From an uncultured Eubacteriales bacterium (GTDB taxonomy: Bacteria; Bacillota; Clostridia; Christensenellales; CAG-138): a DNA stretch of 10,535 bases. The notes below the pieces were generated by a model. That model worked only from the letters and a program-made list of their open reading frames with translations. It was not told the DNA's origin and made no database searches. Positions within the stretch are counted from its first letter, which is position 1. Every line of letters starts with the position of its first letter. Shown here in pieces: positions 1-5,696 of the stretch. Location: contig UQGA01000037.1 of assembly GCA_900540495.1 (NCBI GenBank), positions 1 to 10,535 of the forward strand, given 5' to 3'. A program made the position numbers and the translations under genes.

Positions 1-1
1 C

Positions 2-424
2 GTCCCTGACGATATTGGCATAATCATTGAAGCCCCCGGGTTTTTGCCAAATTACAGCGCATATAGGAACCTGTCCCTGCTTGCAAGCATAAAAAGAAAA
101 GTTAAGCCGGAAAGAATCTGCGAGGTGCTCGAATTGGTCGGGCTTGATCCCGATAACAAAAAGCATGTGGCGAAGTTTTCACTTGGTATGCGTCAAAGGC
201 TTGGTATCGCTCAAGCCATCATGGAGAATCCGTCAATCCTGCTGCTTGACGAGCCGATGAACGGCCTTGACAATGCGGGCGTAGAGGATATGCGCGCCCT
301 GTTTCTCAAGCTCAAGGACGAGGGGACTACCATCATATTAGCAAGCCATAACAAAGAGGATATTGATGCGTTGTGCGATTCCGTGTTTTCCATGGATCGG
401 GGGATCGCCGAACAAATACGATGA
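2..424 (+). CDS. ABC transporter ATP-binding protein, 3' part (5' end outside window)
   Basis: This is the C-terminal part (140 residues) of an ABC ATPase. The reading frame is open to the window edge, so the apparent TTG start at 44 is internal. In order I see the post-Q-loop region (IIIEAPGFLPNYSAYRNL), the signature FSLGMRQRLGIAQ in place of LSGGQ, Walker B ILLLDEP, the D-loop GLD and the H-loop histidine in ASHN. The FSLGM signature and the EAPGFLPN stretch resemble the BcrA / lantibiotic-immunity type of ATPase, which pairs with a separate permease; that subfamily assignment is an inference. The protein ends soon after the H-loop region, so it lacks the C-terminal extension of longer BcrA proteins. 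Base composition is unlike the rest: bases 61-120 are 40% GC, against 65% in 1081-1140 of the next gene. That suggests acquired DNA. No partner permease is visible downstream. Confidence 0.9.
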   Translation, partial: VPDDIGIIIEAPGFLPNYSAYRNLSLLASIKRKVKPERICEVLELVGLDPDNKKHVAKFSLGMRQRLGIAQAIMENPSILLLDEPMNGLDNAGVEDMRALFLKLKDEGTTIILASHNKEDIDALCDSVFSMDRGIAEQIR

Positions 425-450
425 CTTTCCTGTTCTCCCGATGAATGTGA

Positions 451-517
451 CCAGTTGAGGCGAAACGAAAAGCCACAACCCGCGAGAAGCGAGCTGTGGC
501 TTTATGGCCTCACCTGG
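451..517. terminator. Long imperfect hairpin, probable terminator after the ABC ATPase gene
   Basis: The outer arms 451-461 and 507-517 pair over 11 positions with one mismatch. After an asymmetric internal loop, the inner arms AAAGCCACA (469-477) and TGTGGCTTT (495-503) pair perfectly over 9 bp. A further 3 bp (CGC/GCG) can form inside the 17-nt loop. It starts 27 nt after the ABC ATPase stop codon, so a terminator role is likely. On the minus strand the inner stem is followed by TTTTCGTTTCG, so it could work in both directions. It could instead be the end of a mobile element. Confidence 0.55.
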
Positions 518-544
518 GGCTTGAGCGTGTGAAATCCAAACAAC

Positions 545-650
545 GCGAAAACCGGCGGCCCATCCGCGTGAAGACCGGCGGCGGTCCCGTCCATGCGAAA
601 ACCGGGCCGGCGCCGGCGGCCGGAGGCGGGGCGCCGTCCTTGAAAAACGG
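545..650. repeat. Degenerate GAAAACCGG-type repeats upstream of and into the promoter
   Basis: GCGAAAACCGG occurs exactly at 545-555 and 595-605. A variant, GCGTGAAGACCGG, lies at 566-578, and TTGAAAAACGG lies at 640-650. All but 595-605 are followed by GGCGG- or CGGCGG-like bases. Spacing is irregular (23, 27 and 45 bases between the CCGG-type cores). The fourth copy supplies the -35 hexamer of the downstream promoter, so the copies could be operator sites or the remains of a decayed tandem repeat. Confidence 0.4.
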
Positions 651-668
651 CGGCGGGACCCCTATAAT
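640..668 (+). promoter_or_regulatory. Sigma-A type promoter for the oxidoreductase gene
   Basis: The -35 is TTGAAA (640-645) and the -10 is a perfect TATAAT (663-668), with the optimal 17-bp spacer. Transcription would begin near 675. This supports the downstream start codon at 829 over the longer open frame that begins near 496. Confidence 0.75.
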
Positions 669-828
669 AAAATCGTATGCGGCTTTCAACGGCCCGGCGG
701 CCCGGCGGAGGCCGTCCTCCCAAAGGGGCGGCATGCCCGTCGCGCAGCCGGCTACGAGCGCCATCTGTGCGGCCCGCCGCCGGCGCATGGCCGCGGCATA
801 TATCGGAACAAAGGAGCGGAAAAAGAGG

Positions 829-1848
829 ATGGACAGGGTTCGGTTTGCCCTGATCGGGTGCGGCGTGATCGCCGATTTTCATGCGACGGCCATCGAGCGC
901 ATTCCGGAGGCGATGCTCACGGGCGTATACAACAGGAACCGTGCCGGAGCGGAACGGTTTGTACAGAACCGGCCGGTGCGCATCTTTGATACGCTGGAGG
1001 CGCTGCTCGCCTCGGAGGATGTGGACGCCGTGTGCATCTGTACGCCCAGCGGGCTGCACACCGCGCAGGCCGTGCAGGCCATGCGCGCGGGCAAGCACGT
1101 CGTGGTGGAGAAGCCCATGAGCCTTTCGCTTGCCGATGCGGACCTGCTCATCCATACCGCGGAGGAGACGGGCGTGAAGGTATGCGTCATCTCGCAGTTT
1201 CGCTTTTCCCCAGCCGTGCAGGAGATCCGCCGCGCCATGGAGGCGGGCGCCTTTGGCAGGATTGTTTCCGGTAGTCTGCAGATGAAGTACTATCGCTCCC
1301 ACGAGTATTACGCTTCCGGCGGATGGCGCGGAACATGGGCGCTGGACGGCGGCGGCTGCCTGATGAACCAGGGCATTCACGGCGTCGATATGTTCCGCTA
1401 CCTGATGGGGCCGGTCAAATCCGTCTCCGCCATCGTCAAAACGCAGACGAGGCGGGTGGAGGTGGAGGACAGCGCCGTAGCCGCGATCGAATTTGCCAGC
1501 GGGGCCGTCGGCACGCTGGAGGGATCGACCACCTGCTACCCGGGCTATCCGCGCCGGCTGGAGATCTGCGGCGATGCGGGCAGCGTCGTGCTGGAGGAGG
1601 ACGCCATCCTGCGCTGGGATCTGCCCATCCCGTGCAGCCTGCCGGTCGGCGCCGGGGCGAAAAACGTGGCCTCCTCGGACCCGAAGGCCATCGATGTGAG
1701 CGGCCATGTGCGGCAGATCGGCAATCTCGTCGACGCCGTGCTGCATGGCGCGCCGCTCATGGCGCCCGCCGCCACCGGGCGGCCGCCGCTGGAGCTGATC
1801 CTCGCCATCTATACGTCCGCCCGCACGGGCAGGACGGTCACGTTCTGA
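829..1848 (+). CDS. Gfo/Idh/MocA family NAD(P)-dependent oxidoreductase
   Basis: This is a 339-residue protein, the usual length for the family. The N-terminal Rossmann fold starts at once with VRFALIGCGVIA (residues 4-15), the dinucleotide-binding glycine motif. CTPSGLH (71-77) and the family's EKP motif follow, with the active-site lysine at K95. The C-terminal half has GGGCLMNQGIHGVDMFRYL (174-192), where H184 and D187 are the usual catalytic and substrate-side residues. Members oxidise or reduce sugars, inositols and related polyols in the cytoplasm; the substrate cannot be read from sequence. The start at 829 is chosen because the Rossmann strand begins three residues later and AAGGAG lies at 811-816 (12-nt spacing, slightly long). 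An in-frame ATG at 733 would add 32 unrelated residues. The gene stands alone, with its own promoter and terminator. It ends convergent to the ZIP transporter gene. Confidence 0.92.
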   Translation: MDRVRFALIGCGVIADFHATAIERIPEAMLTGVYNRNRAGAERFVQNRPVRIFDTLEALLASEDVDAVCICTPSGLHTAQAVQAMRAGKHVVVEKPMSLSLADADLLIHTAEETGVKVCVISQFRFSPAVQEIRRAMEAGAFGRIVSGSLQMKYYRSHEYYASGGWRGTWALDGGGCLMNQGIHGVDMFRYLMGPVKSVSAIVKTQTRRVEVEDSAVAAIEFASGAVGTLEGSTTCYPGYPRRLEICGDAGSVVLEEDAILRWDLPIPCSLPVGAGAKNVASSDPKAIDVSGHVRQIGNLVDAVLHGAPLMAPAATGRPPLELILAIYTSARTGRTVTF

Positions 1849-1861
1849 CGAAAACGCGCCC

Positions 1862-1886
1862 CCTGCGGCGCGGCAACGGCCGCAGG
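1862..1886 (+). terminator. Short hairpin after the oxidoreductase gene
   Basis: CCTGCGGC (1862-1869) pairs perfectly with GCCGCAGG (1879-1886) across a 9-nt loop. It begins 14 nt after the stop codon and is followed only by CCTGTTGTT. It is probably an accessory to the stronger hairpin just downstream. Confidence 0.4.
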
Positions 1887-1898
1887 CCTGTTGTTGGG

Positions 1899-1935
1899 AA
1901 CGGCCCGCCATGCGCACAGGCATGGCGGGCCGTTT
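1899..1935. terminator. Strong shared terminator between convergent genes
   Basis: Arms 1899-1912 and 1921-1934 form a perfect 14-bp stem (AACGGCCCGCCATG and its complement) with an 8-nt loop. On the + strand it ends in GTTTGACGTT, a weak T tract. On the minus strand it lies about 30 nt past the ZIP stop codon. Its position between two convergent genes fits a bidirectional terminator. Confidence 0.8.
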
Positions 1936-1965
1936 GACGTTCCCGGCGGGAAAGCGGGCGGCGGG

Positions 1966-2772
1966 TCAGCCGAGCGCCACCTCAAGCGCCATCATTACGG
2001 CAAACCCGGCCATTGCGCCGAGCGTGCCGGCATGGGAGTGCTCTCCCAGATGCGCTTGCGGAATCAGCTCCTCTACGACAACGTACATCATCGCGCCCGC
2101 CGCAAAGGAAAGCATCCACGGCATGACGGGGGCGATCATGGACGAGAGCAGCACGACCAGTATGCCGCATATCGGCTCCACAATGCCGCTGGCAGCGCCA
2201 TAGAGGAAGGCGCGGCCGGCGCGCAGGCCCTCCTGCTGCAACGGCAGCGAAATGGCGGCGCCCTCCGGGAAGTTCTGGATGCCCATGCCGAGCGCGAGCA
2301 CGAGCGCGCCCGCATACATCGCCGTGCCGCCGGCGGCGGCGCCCTCCTGCATGGCAACCCTTGCAAACGACAGCCCGACCGCCATGCCCTCCGGGATGTT
2401 GTGCAGCGTGACGGCAAACACGAGCAGCGTCGTGCGCCGCCACGAGGAGGAAATGCCCTCCGCCTTGCTGGCCCCGGGATGCAGGTGCGGCAGCAGCACA
2501 TCCAGCAGCAGCAGCGCGCCTACGCCGAGCGCAAACCCGCCGAGCGCGGGCAGCCAGCCCGCCTGCCCGGCCGCTTGCGCCTCTTCGATGGCGGGGATGA
2601 GCAGGCTCCAGACCGAGGCGGCGATCATCACGCCCGCCGCAAAGCCCAGCGCCGCGCGTCGAAAGCGCGGGTCTACCCGCCTGCGGAAAAAGAACACCGT
2701 CGCCGCGCCAAGCGCGGTCATCAAAAAGGTAAAGCCTGTGCCGCAAGCGGCAAGGAGCAGCGCACGTCCCAT
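1966..2772 (-). CDS. ZIP family divalent metal transporter (GufA-like)
   Basis: This is a 268-residue polytopic membrane protein of the ZIP family, which moves zinc or other divalent cations into the cytoplasm; the metal is not determinable. The two metal-site helices are clear: HNIPEG at 124-129, with a second copy-like motif QNFPEG at 166-171, and EELIP at 234-238. Hydrophobic segments lie at about 5-28, 41-60, 75-94, 115-137, 152-165, 190-210, 218-235 and 251-267. A histidine-containing stretch (HLGEHSHAG) follows residue 240, and HLH lies at 96-98. The start ATG at 2772 is chosen because AAAGGAA sits 8 nt upstream and the first helix begins there. The frame stays open upstream to 2973, but that stretch is Arg/Ala/Pro low complexity. 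The gene is monocistronic, convergent with the oxidoreductase gene. I see no strong promoter in the 222 bases upstream. Confidence 0.93.
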   Translation of the reverse strand: MGRALLLAACGTGFTFLMTALGAATVFFFRRRVDPRFRRAALGFAAGVMIAASVWSLLIPAIEEAQAAGQAGWLPALGGFALGVGALLLLDVLLPHLHPGASKAEGISSSWRRTTLLVFAVTLHNIPEGMAVGLSFARVAMQEGAAAGGTAMYAGALVLALGMGIQNFPEGAAISLPLQQEGLRAGRAFLYGAASGIVEPICGILVVLLSSMIAPVMPWMLSFAAGAMMYVVVEELIPQAHLGEHSHAGTLGAMAGFAVMMALEVALG

Positions 2773-2927
2773 CGTTCCAGTTCCTTTCTTTCCCAATGCG
2801 GTGCAAGGGCGCGCCCGTAAGTCGCCCGGCGCCCGGATTTTCCTCCGTTCACACCCCGCGGGTCCCTGCGTCCGGCAAGCGGGGGCCGGTTCCCGCCTCG
2901 CGCCCTGCCCGCTGCGCCTGGCGGCGG

Positions 2928-2960
2928 CCCGTCCGCAGCGCGCAAACCGCGCCGGACGGG
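2928..2960. terminator. Stable bulged hairpin between DUF1294 and ZIP genes
   Basis: CCCGTCCG (2928-2935) pairs with CGGACGGG (2953-2960), and inside it GCGCG (2938-2942) pairs with CGCGC (2948-2952). This gives 13 bp with a 2-nt bulge and a 5-nt loop. It lies 35-67 nt after the DUF1294 stop on the minus strand. No T tract follows, so a terminator role for the rarA operon is only plausible. Confidence 0.4.
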
Positions 2961-2976
2961 TTCCCCCCTTCATGCG

Positions 2977-2994
2977 CCGCGGCGAATGCCGCGG
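2977..2994. terminator. Perfect small hairpin abutting the DUF1294 stop codon
   Basis: CCGCGGC (2977-2983) and GCCGCGG (2988-2994) form a perfect 7-bp stem with the 4-nt loop GAAT. It begins at the base right after the DUF1294 stop codon on the minus strand. There is no T tract, so it may serve as a 3' stability structure or act with the hairpin at 2928-2960. Confidence 0.35.
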
Positions 2995-3276
2995 TCAACG
3001 CGCGATCAACGATGCCGCCAGCAGCGCCTGCCCCGCAAGCAGCAGCGGCACGCCGAAGCGGAACAGCGGTTTTTTCGTCTTGTGACGAAACAGATACATG
3101 GCCGCCAGCGCGCCTGCCGCGCCGAAGCACGCCGCCGCACCGAACAGGACCGTCTCGCGGATGCGCCACTGGCCGCGGCGCGCGCGCCGCTTGTCCACCC
3201 CAAAGAGGGCGAATGCCGCAACGTTGCACGCCGCCACGGCGAGCACAGCCGGGAGCGGGATGGCCGGCGCGTTCAT
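2995..3276 (-). CDS. DUF1294 family small membrane protein
   Basis: This 93-residue membrane protein has the two conserved DUF1294 stretches: DKRRARRGQWRI at 28-39, between two hydrophobic segments (about 5-26 and 42-62), and FRHKTKKPLFRFGVP at 63-77, followed by a third hydrophobic segment (75-91). The family occurs alone, as here, or fused to cold-shock domains, and its function is unknown. The ATG at 3276 overlaps the last base of the rarA stop codon (TGATG on the minus strand). No clear Shine-Dalgarno is seen, so translation is probably coupled to rarA. It is a typical full-length stand-alone member. Confidence 0.88.
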   Translation of the reverse strand: MNAPAIPLPAVLAVAACNVAAFALFGVDKRRARRGQWRIRETVLFGAAACFGAAGALAAMYLFRHKTKKPLFRFGVPLLLAGQALLAASLIAR

Positions 3277-4637
3277 CAGGTCTTTTTATCGGCGCGGCGC
3301 TGCGCCTTCCACGCCTTGATCTGCCGCAGCCGCTCGCCATAGCGCGCCTCCACCCCCTGTTCGCTGGGCGTGTAATAGGCGCGGCCTTCGAGCGAATCCG
3401 GCAGGCACTGCATATCGGTCAGCTTTTCGGGCGTGCTGTGCGCATACTGATAGCCCGCGCCGTAGCCCAGCTCTTTCATCAGGCGCGTGGGCGCGTTGCG
3501 GATGTTGAGCGGCACCGGCTCGGCAAGCTGCTCGAGCGCATCCTTGCGGGCGCGATCATAGGCCAGGTACAGCGCGTTCGACTTGGGCGCCATCGACAGG
3601 TATATGACCGCCTGCGTCAGATGCACGGTACACTCCGGCATCCCGATGAAGTGGCAGGCCTGATACGCCGCCACGGCGACCTCGAGCGCGCGCGGGTCGG
3701 CAAGGCCCACGTCCTCGCTCGCAAAGCGCACGACGCGCCGGGCTACATACAACGGGTCCTCCCCCGCCTCGAGCATGCGCGCCAGCCAGTAGACGGCGGC
3801 GTCCGGATCGGAATTGCGCATGGACTTGTGCAGCGCGGAGATGAGGTTGTAGTGCTCCTCGCCCCCCTTGTCATACAGGAGCGAGCGCTTGGAGGTACAC
3901 TGCTCAAGCATTTCCGGCGTGACGGTCACGGCGCCGGAGTCGTCCGTTTCCCCATTGAGCACGACCATCTCGAGCGTGGACAGGGCGGCGCGCGCGTCCC
4001 CGTTTGCAAAAACCGCGATGCGCTCGACCAGTTCTTCCTCGATGTGGATGCGCTGCCCGCCAAAGCCCCGCTCGTCGCTCAGCGCACGGCGCAGCAGCAG
4101 GAACAGATCCTCCGGTCGTAACGCTTGCAGCACGAACACCTTGCAGCGCGACAGCAGCGCGCCGTTGATCTCAAACGACGGGTTCTCCGTCGTCGCGCCG
4201 ATGAGAATGATGCTGCCCTTCTCCACGAACGGCAAAAACGCGTCCTGCTGCGCCTTGTTAAAGCGGTGAATTTCATCCACAAACACGATGGTTTTTTCCC
4301 CAAAGCGGACGTTTTCCTCCGCCTTGGTCATCACGGCGCGGATCTCGCGGATGCCGCTTGTCACGGCGGAAAAATCGATGAAAGCGGCGCGCGTCCGCCC
4401 GGCGATGATGCGCGCAAGCGTCGTCTTGCCCACGCCCGGCGGCCCCCAGAAGATCATGGAGGAGATGCGGTCGCTCTCGATCAGGCGGCGCAGCACCTTT
4501 CCCTCGCCGAGCAGGTGCTGCTGTCCGACGAATTCCTCCAGCGTATCCGGCCGCAGCCGGGCCGCCAGCGGTTGCGCCGCCTGCCCTTCAAACAGCGTGT
4601 CCTGTGCCAATGCATTCACCCCGTCCTGCACGCGCAT
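3276..4637 (-). CDS. rarA: Replication-associated recombination protein A (AAA+ ATPase)
   Basis: RarA (MgsA) is a cytoplasmic AAA+ ATPase related to clamp-loader subunits and RuvB that acts at stalled replication forks. With the start used here it has 453 residues, close to the family norm. I see the family N-terminus PLAARLRPDTLEEFVGQQHLL, Walker A GPPGVGKT (65-72), Walker B VFVDEIHRF (118-126), sensor 1 ATTEN (148-152) and the arginine-finger SR at 163-164. The C-terminal RarA domain includes SEDVGLADPRAL and YLSMAPKSNALY. The start is uncertain. An ATG at 4661 lies inside the predicted promoter spacer and lacks a Shine-Dalgarno, so I reject it. ATG 4637 would have a leader of about 8 nt. 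GTG 4619 has AGGA 4 nt upstream and gives an N-terminus of family-like length. The DUF1294 gene follows in overlap. Confidence 0.95.
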   Translation of the reverse strand: MRVQDGVNALAQDTLFEGQAAQPLAARLRPDTLEEFVGQQHLLGEGKVLRRLIESDRISSMIFWGPPGVGKTTLARIIAGRTRAAFIDFSAVTSGIREIRAVMTKAEENVRFGEKTIVFVDEIHRFNKAQQDAFLPFVEKGSIILIGATTENPSFEINGALLSRCKVFVLQALRPEDLFLLLRRALSDERGFGGQRIHIEEELVERIAVFANGDARAALSTLEMVVLNGETDDSGAVTVTPEMLEQCTSKRSLLYDKGGEEHYNLISALHKSMRNSDPDAAVYWLARMLEAGEDPLYVARRVVRFASEDVGLADPRALEVAVAAYQACHFIGMPECTVHLTQAVIYLSMAPKSNALYLAYDRARKDALEQLAEPVPLNIRNAPTRLMKELGYGAGYQYAHSTPEKLTDMQCLPDSLEGRAYYTPSEQGVEARYGERLRQIKAWKAQRRADKKT

Positions 4638-4651
4638 ATATTTCCAATAAT

Positions 4652-4680
4652 ATTGTACCATGGATGCGCGACGGATGCAA
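4652..4680 (-). promoter_or_regulatory. Promoter for the rarA-DUF1294 operon
   Basis: On the minus strand, the -35 is TTGCAT (4680-4675) and the -10 is TACAAT (4657-4652), with a 17-bp spacer. Transcription would start near 4645, which excludes the ATG at 4661 as the rarA start. The -35 is weak (TTG only) but the -10 is good. It begins 8 bases beyond the metA terminator. Confidence 0.55.
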
Positions 4681-4687
4681 AGGCGAT

Positions 4688-4719
4688 AAAGCGCCCCGCA
4701 CGCAAACGGCGCGGGGCGC
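4688..4719 (-). terminator. Intrinsic terminator of the metY-metA operon
   Basis: On the minus strand GCGCCCCGC (4719-4711) pairs perfectly with GCGGGGCGC (4699-4691) across an 11-nt loop. It is followed by TTTATCGCCTTT. The hairpin starts 25 nt after the metA stop codon, a standard Rho-independent terminator. Confidence 0.85.
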
Positions 4720-4744
4720 GAAGGATTCCGGGCGGCGGCGGGGG

Positions 4745-5695
4745 CTACTGCGCCGGGTCGGCGTCGTATGTGCCGCGCGTGCCGATGTCGCCAATTTCAA
4801 ACGGCGTAGTCTGGTAGACGAAGTAATTGAGCCAGTTGGCATAGAGCAGATTGGCGTGCGCACGCCAGGTGACGCGCGGCGCCAGGGACGGGTCGTCCCC
4901 GGGATAGTAGTTCTCCGGCGGCGCGATGGGCAGCCCGGCGGCGCGGTCGCGCAGATACTCGCTCTCCAGCGTGCGCGCGTCGTACTCCGCATGGCCGGTG
5001 ACGAACACCTGCCGCCCCTTTGCCGTGGTCATGACGTAGAGCCCCGCCCGCTCCGAAGAGGCAAGAATTTTCAGCCGCTTTTCCGCCTCCACATCCTCGC
5101 GCCGGATGCCAGTATGGCGCGAATGCGGCGCCATGAACACCTCGTCGAACCCGCGCATGAGGATGGACGGCCGGTATTCGACCGTATGCTCGAATACGCC
5201 GAACAGCTTTTGGGGCAGCGCGACCTTCTCGATGCCGTAGTGGTGGTACAGCCCGGCCTGCGCGCCCCAGCAGATGTGGAGCGTGCTGTGCACGTGCGTG
5301 CGGCTCCAATCCATGATGCGGCACAGCTCCGGCCAGTATTCGACCTGCTCGAACGGGAGATGTTCGACCGGCGCGCCGGTGACGATCAGCCCGTCGAATC
5401 GCTCGTGCGCCACGTCATCGAACGTTTTGTAGAAGGAGAGCAGATGCTCCTCGGCGATGTTGCGCGCCCGGTGCGAGCGGGTATACAGCAGCTCCAGCTC
5501 CACCTGCAGCGGCGTGTTGCCGAGCAGCCGCGCCATCTGTGTCTCGGTGACGATCTTGGTCGGCATGAGGTTGAGCAGCGCCACGCGCAGCGGACGGATA
5601 TCCTGCGTGTCGGCGCGCGACTCGGTCATGACAAAGATGTTTTCGCTCTGCAGCGTCCGGGTGGCCGGCAGGCGGTTCGGAATGCGGATCGGCAT
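4745..5695 (-). CDS. metA: Homoserine O-acetyltransferase (MetA family)
   Basis: MetA transfers an acyl group from acyl-CoA to the hydroxyl of homoserine, the first committed step of methionine synthesis. The 316-residue protein opens with MPIRIPNRLPA, the standard MetA start, and numbering matches family convention closely. The nucleophile is C142 (HICWGAQAGLYHHYG), the catalytic pair H235/E237 lies in VTGHAEYD, and R249 follows. Residue 111 is glutamate (GAPVEHLPF). In characterised MetA proteins a glutamate there goes with acetyl-CoA use and glycine with succinyl-CoA use, so I predict an O-acetyltransferase; it would then supply the O-acetylhomoserine that MetY needs. ATG 5695 has AGGAGGG 5 nt upstream, inside the end of metY, and the two genes are 1 nt apart, so translation is probably coupled. 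The name metAA is used for the acetyl type in some databases. Confidence 0.96.
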   Translation of the reverse strand: MPIRIPNRLPATRTLQSENIFVMTESRADTQDIRPLRVALLNLMPTKIVTETQMARLLGNTPLQVELELLYTRSHRARNIAEEHLLSFYKTFDDVAHERFDGLIVTGAPVEHLPFEQVEYWPELCRIMDWSRTHVHSTLHICWGAQAGLYHHYGIEKVALPQKLFGVFEHTVEYRPSILMRGFDEVFMAPHSRHTGIRREDVEAEKRLKILASSERAGLYVMTTAKGRQVFVTGHAEYDARTLESEYLRDRAAGLPIAPPENYYPGDDPSLAPRVTWRAHANLLYANWLNYFVYQTTPFEIGDIGTRGTYDADPAQ

Positions 5696-5696
5696 G

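Larger units (their letters stand above)
425..828. other. Non-coding region between the ABC ATPase and oxidoreductase genes
   Basis: These 404 bases hold no convincing gene. They contain the hairpin at 451-517, then a very GC-rich repeat-like stretch (545-660), then the promoter at 640-668 and a predicted 5' untranslated leader of about 154 nt (about 675-828). The leader has a small hairpin, GGAGG (707-711) with CCTCC (716-720). The frame of the downstream gene stays open through this region, but its translation is Gly/Pro/Arg/Ala low complexity and resembles no family. The change from AT-rich to GC-rich DNA falls at about 520-550. Confidence 0.6.

Noticed and set aside
496..828. N-terminal extension of the oxidoreductase gene back to 496
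   Set aside because: It crosses a near-perfect promoter and codes only low-complexity residues; the Rossmann fold begins at 829.
502..1923. A 473-codon minus-strand open frame opposite the oxidoreductase gene
   Set aside because: Composition-driven shadow: Arg/Ala/Gly-rich, no motif, and it covers the promoter and terminator of the real gene.
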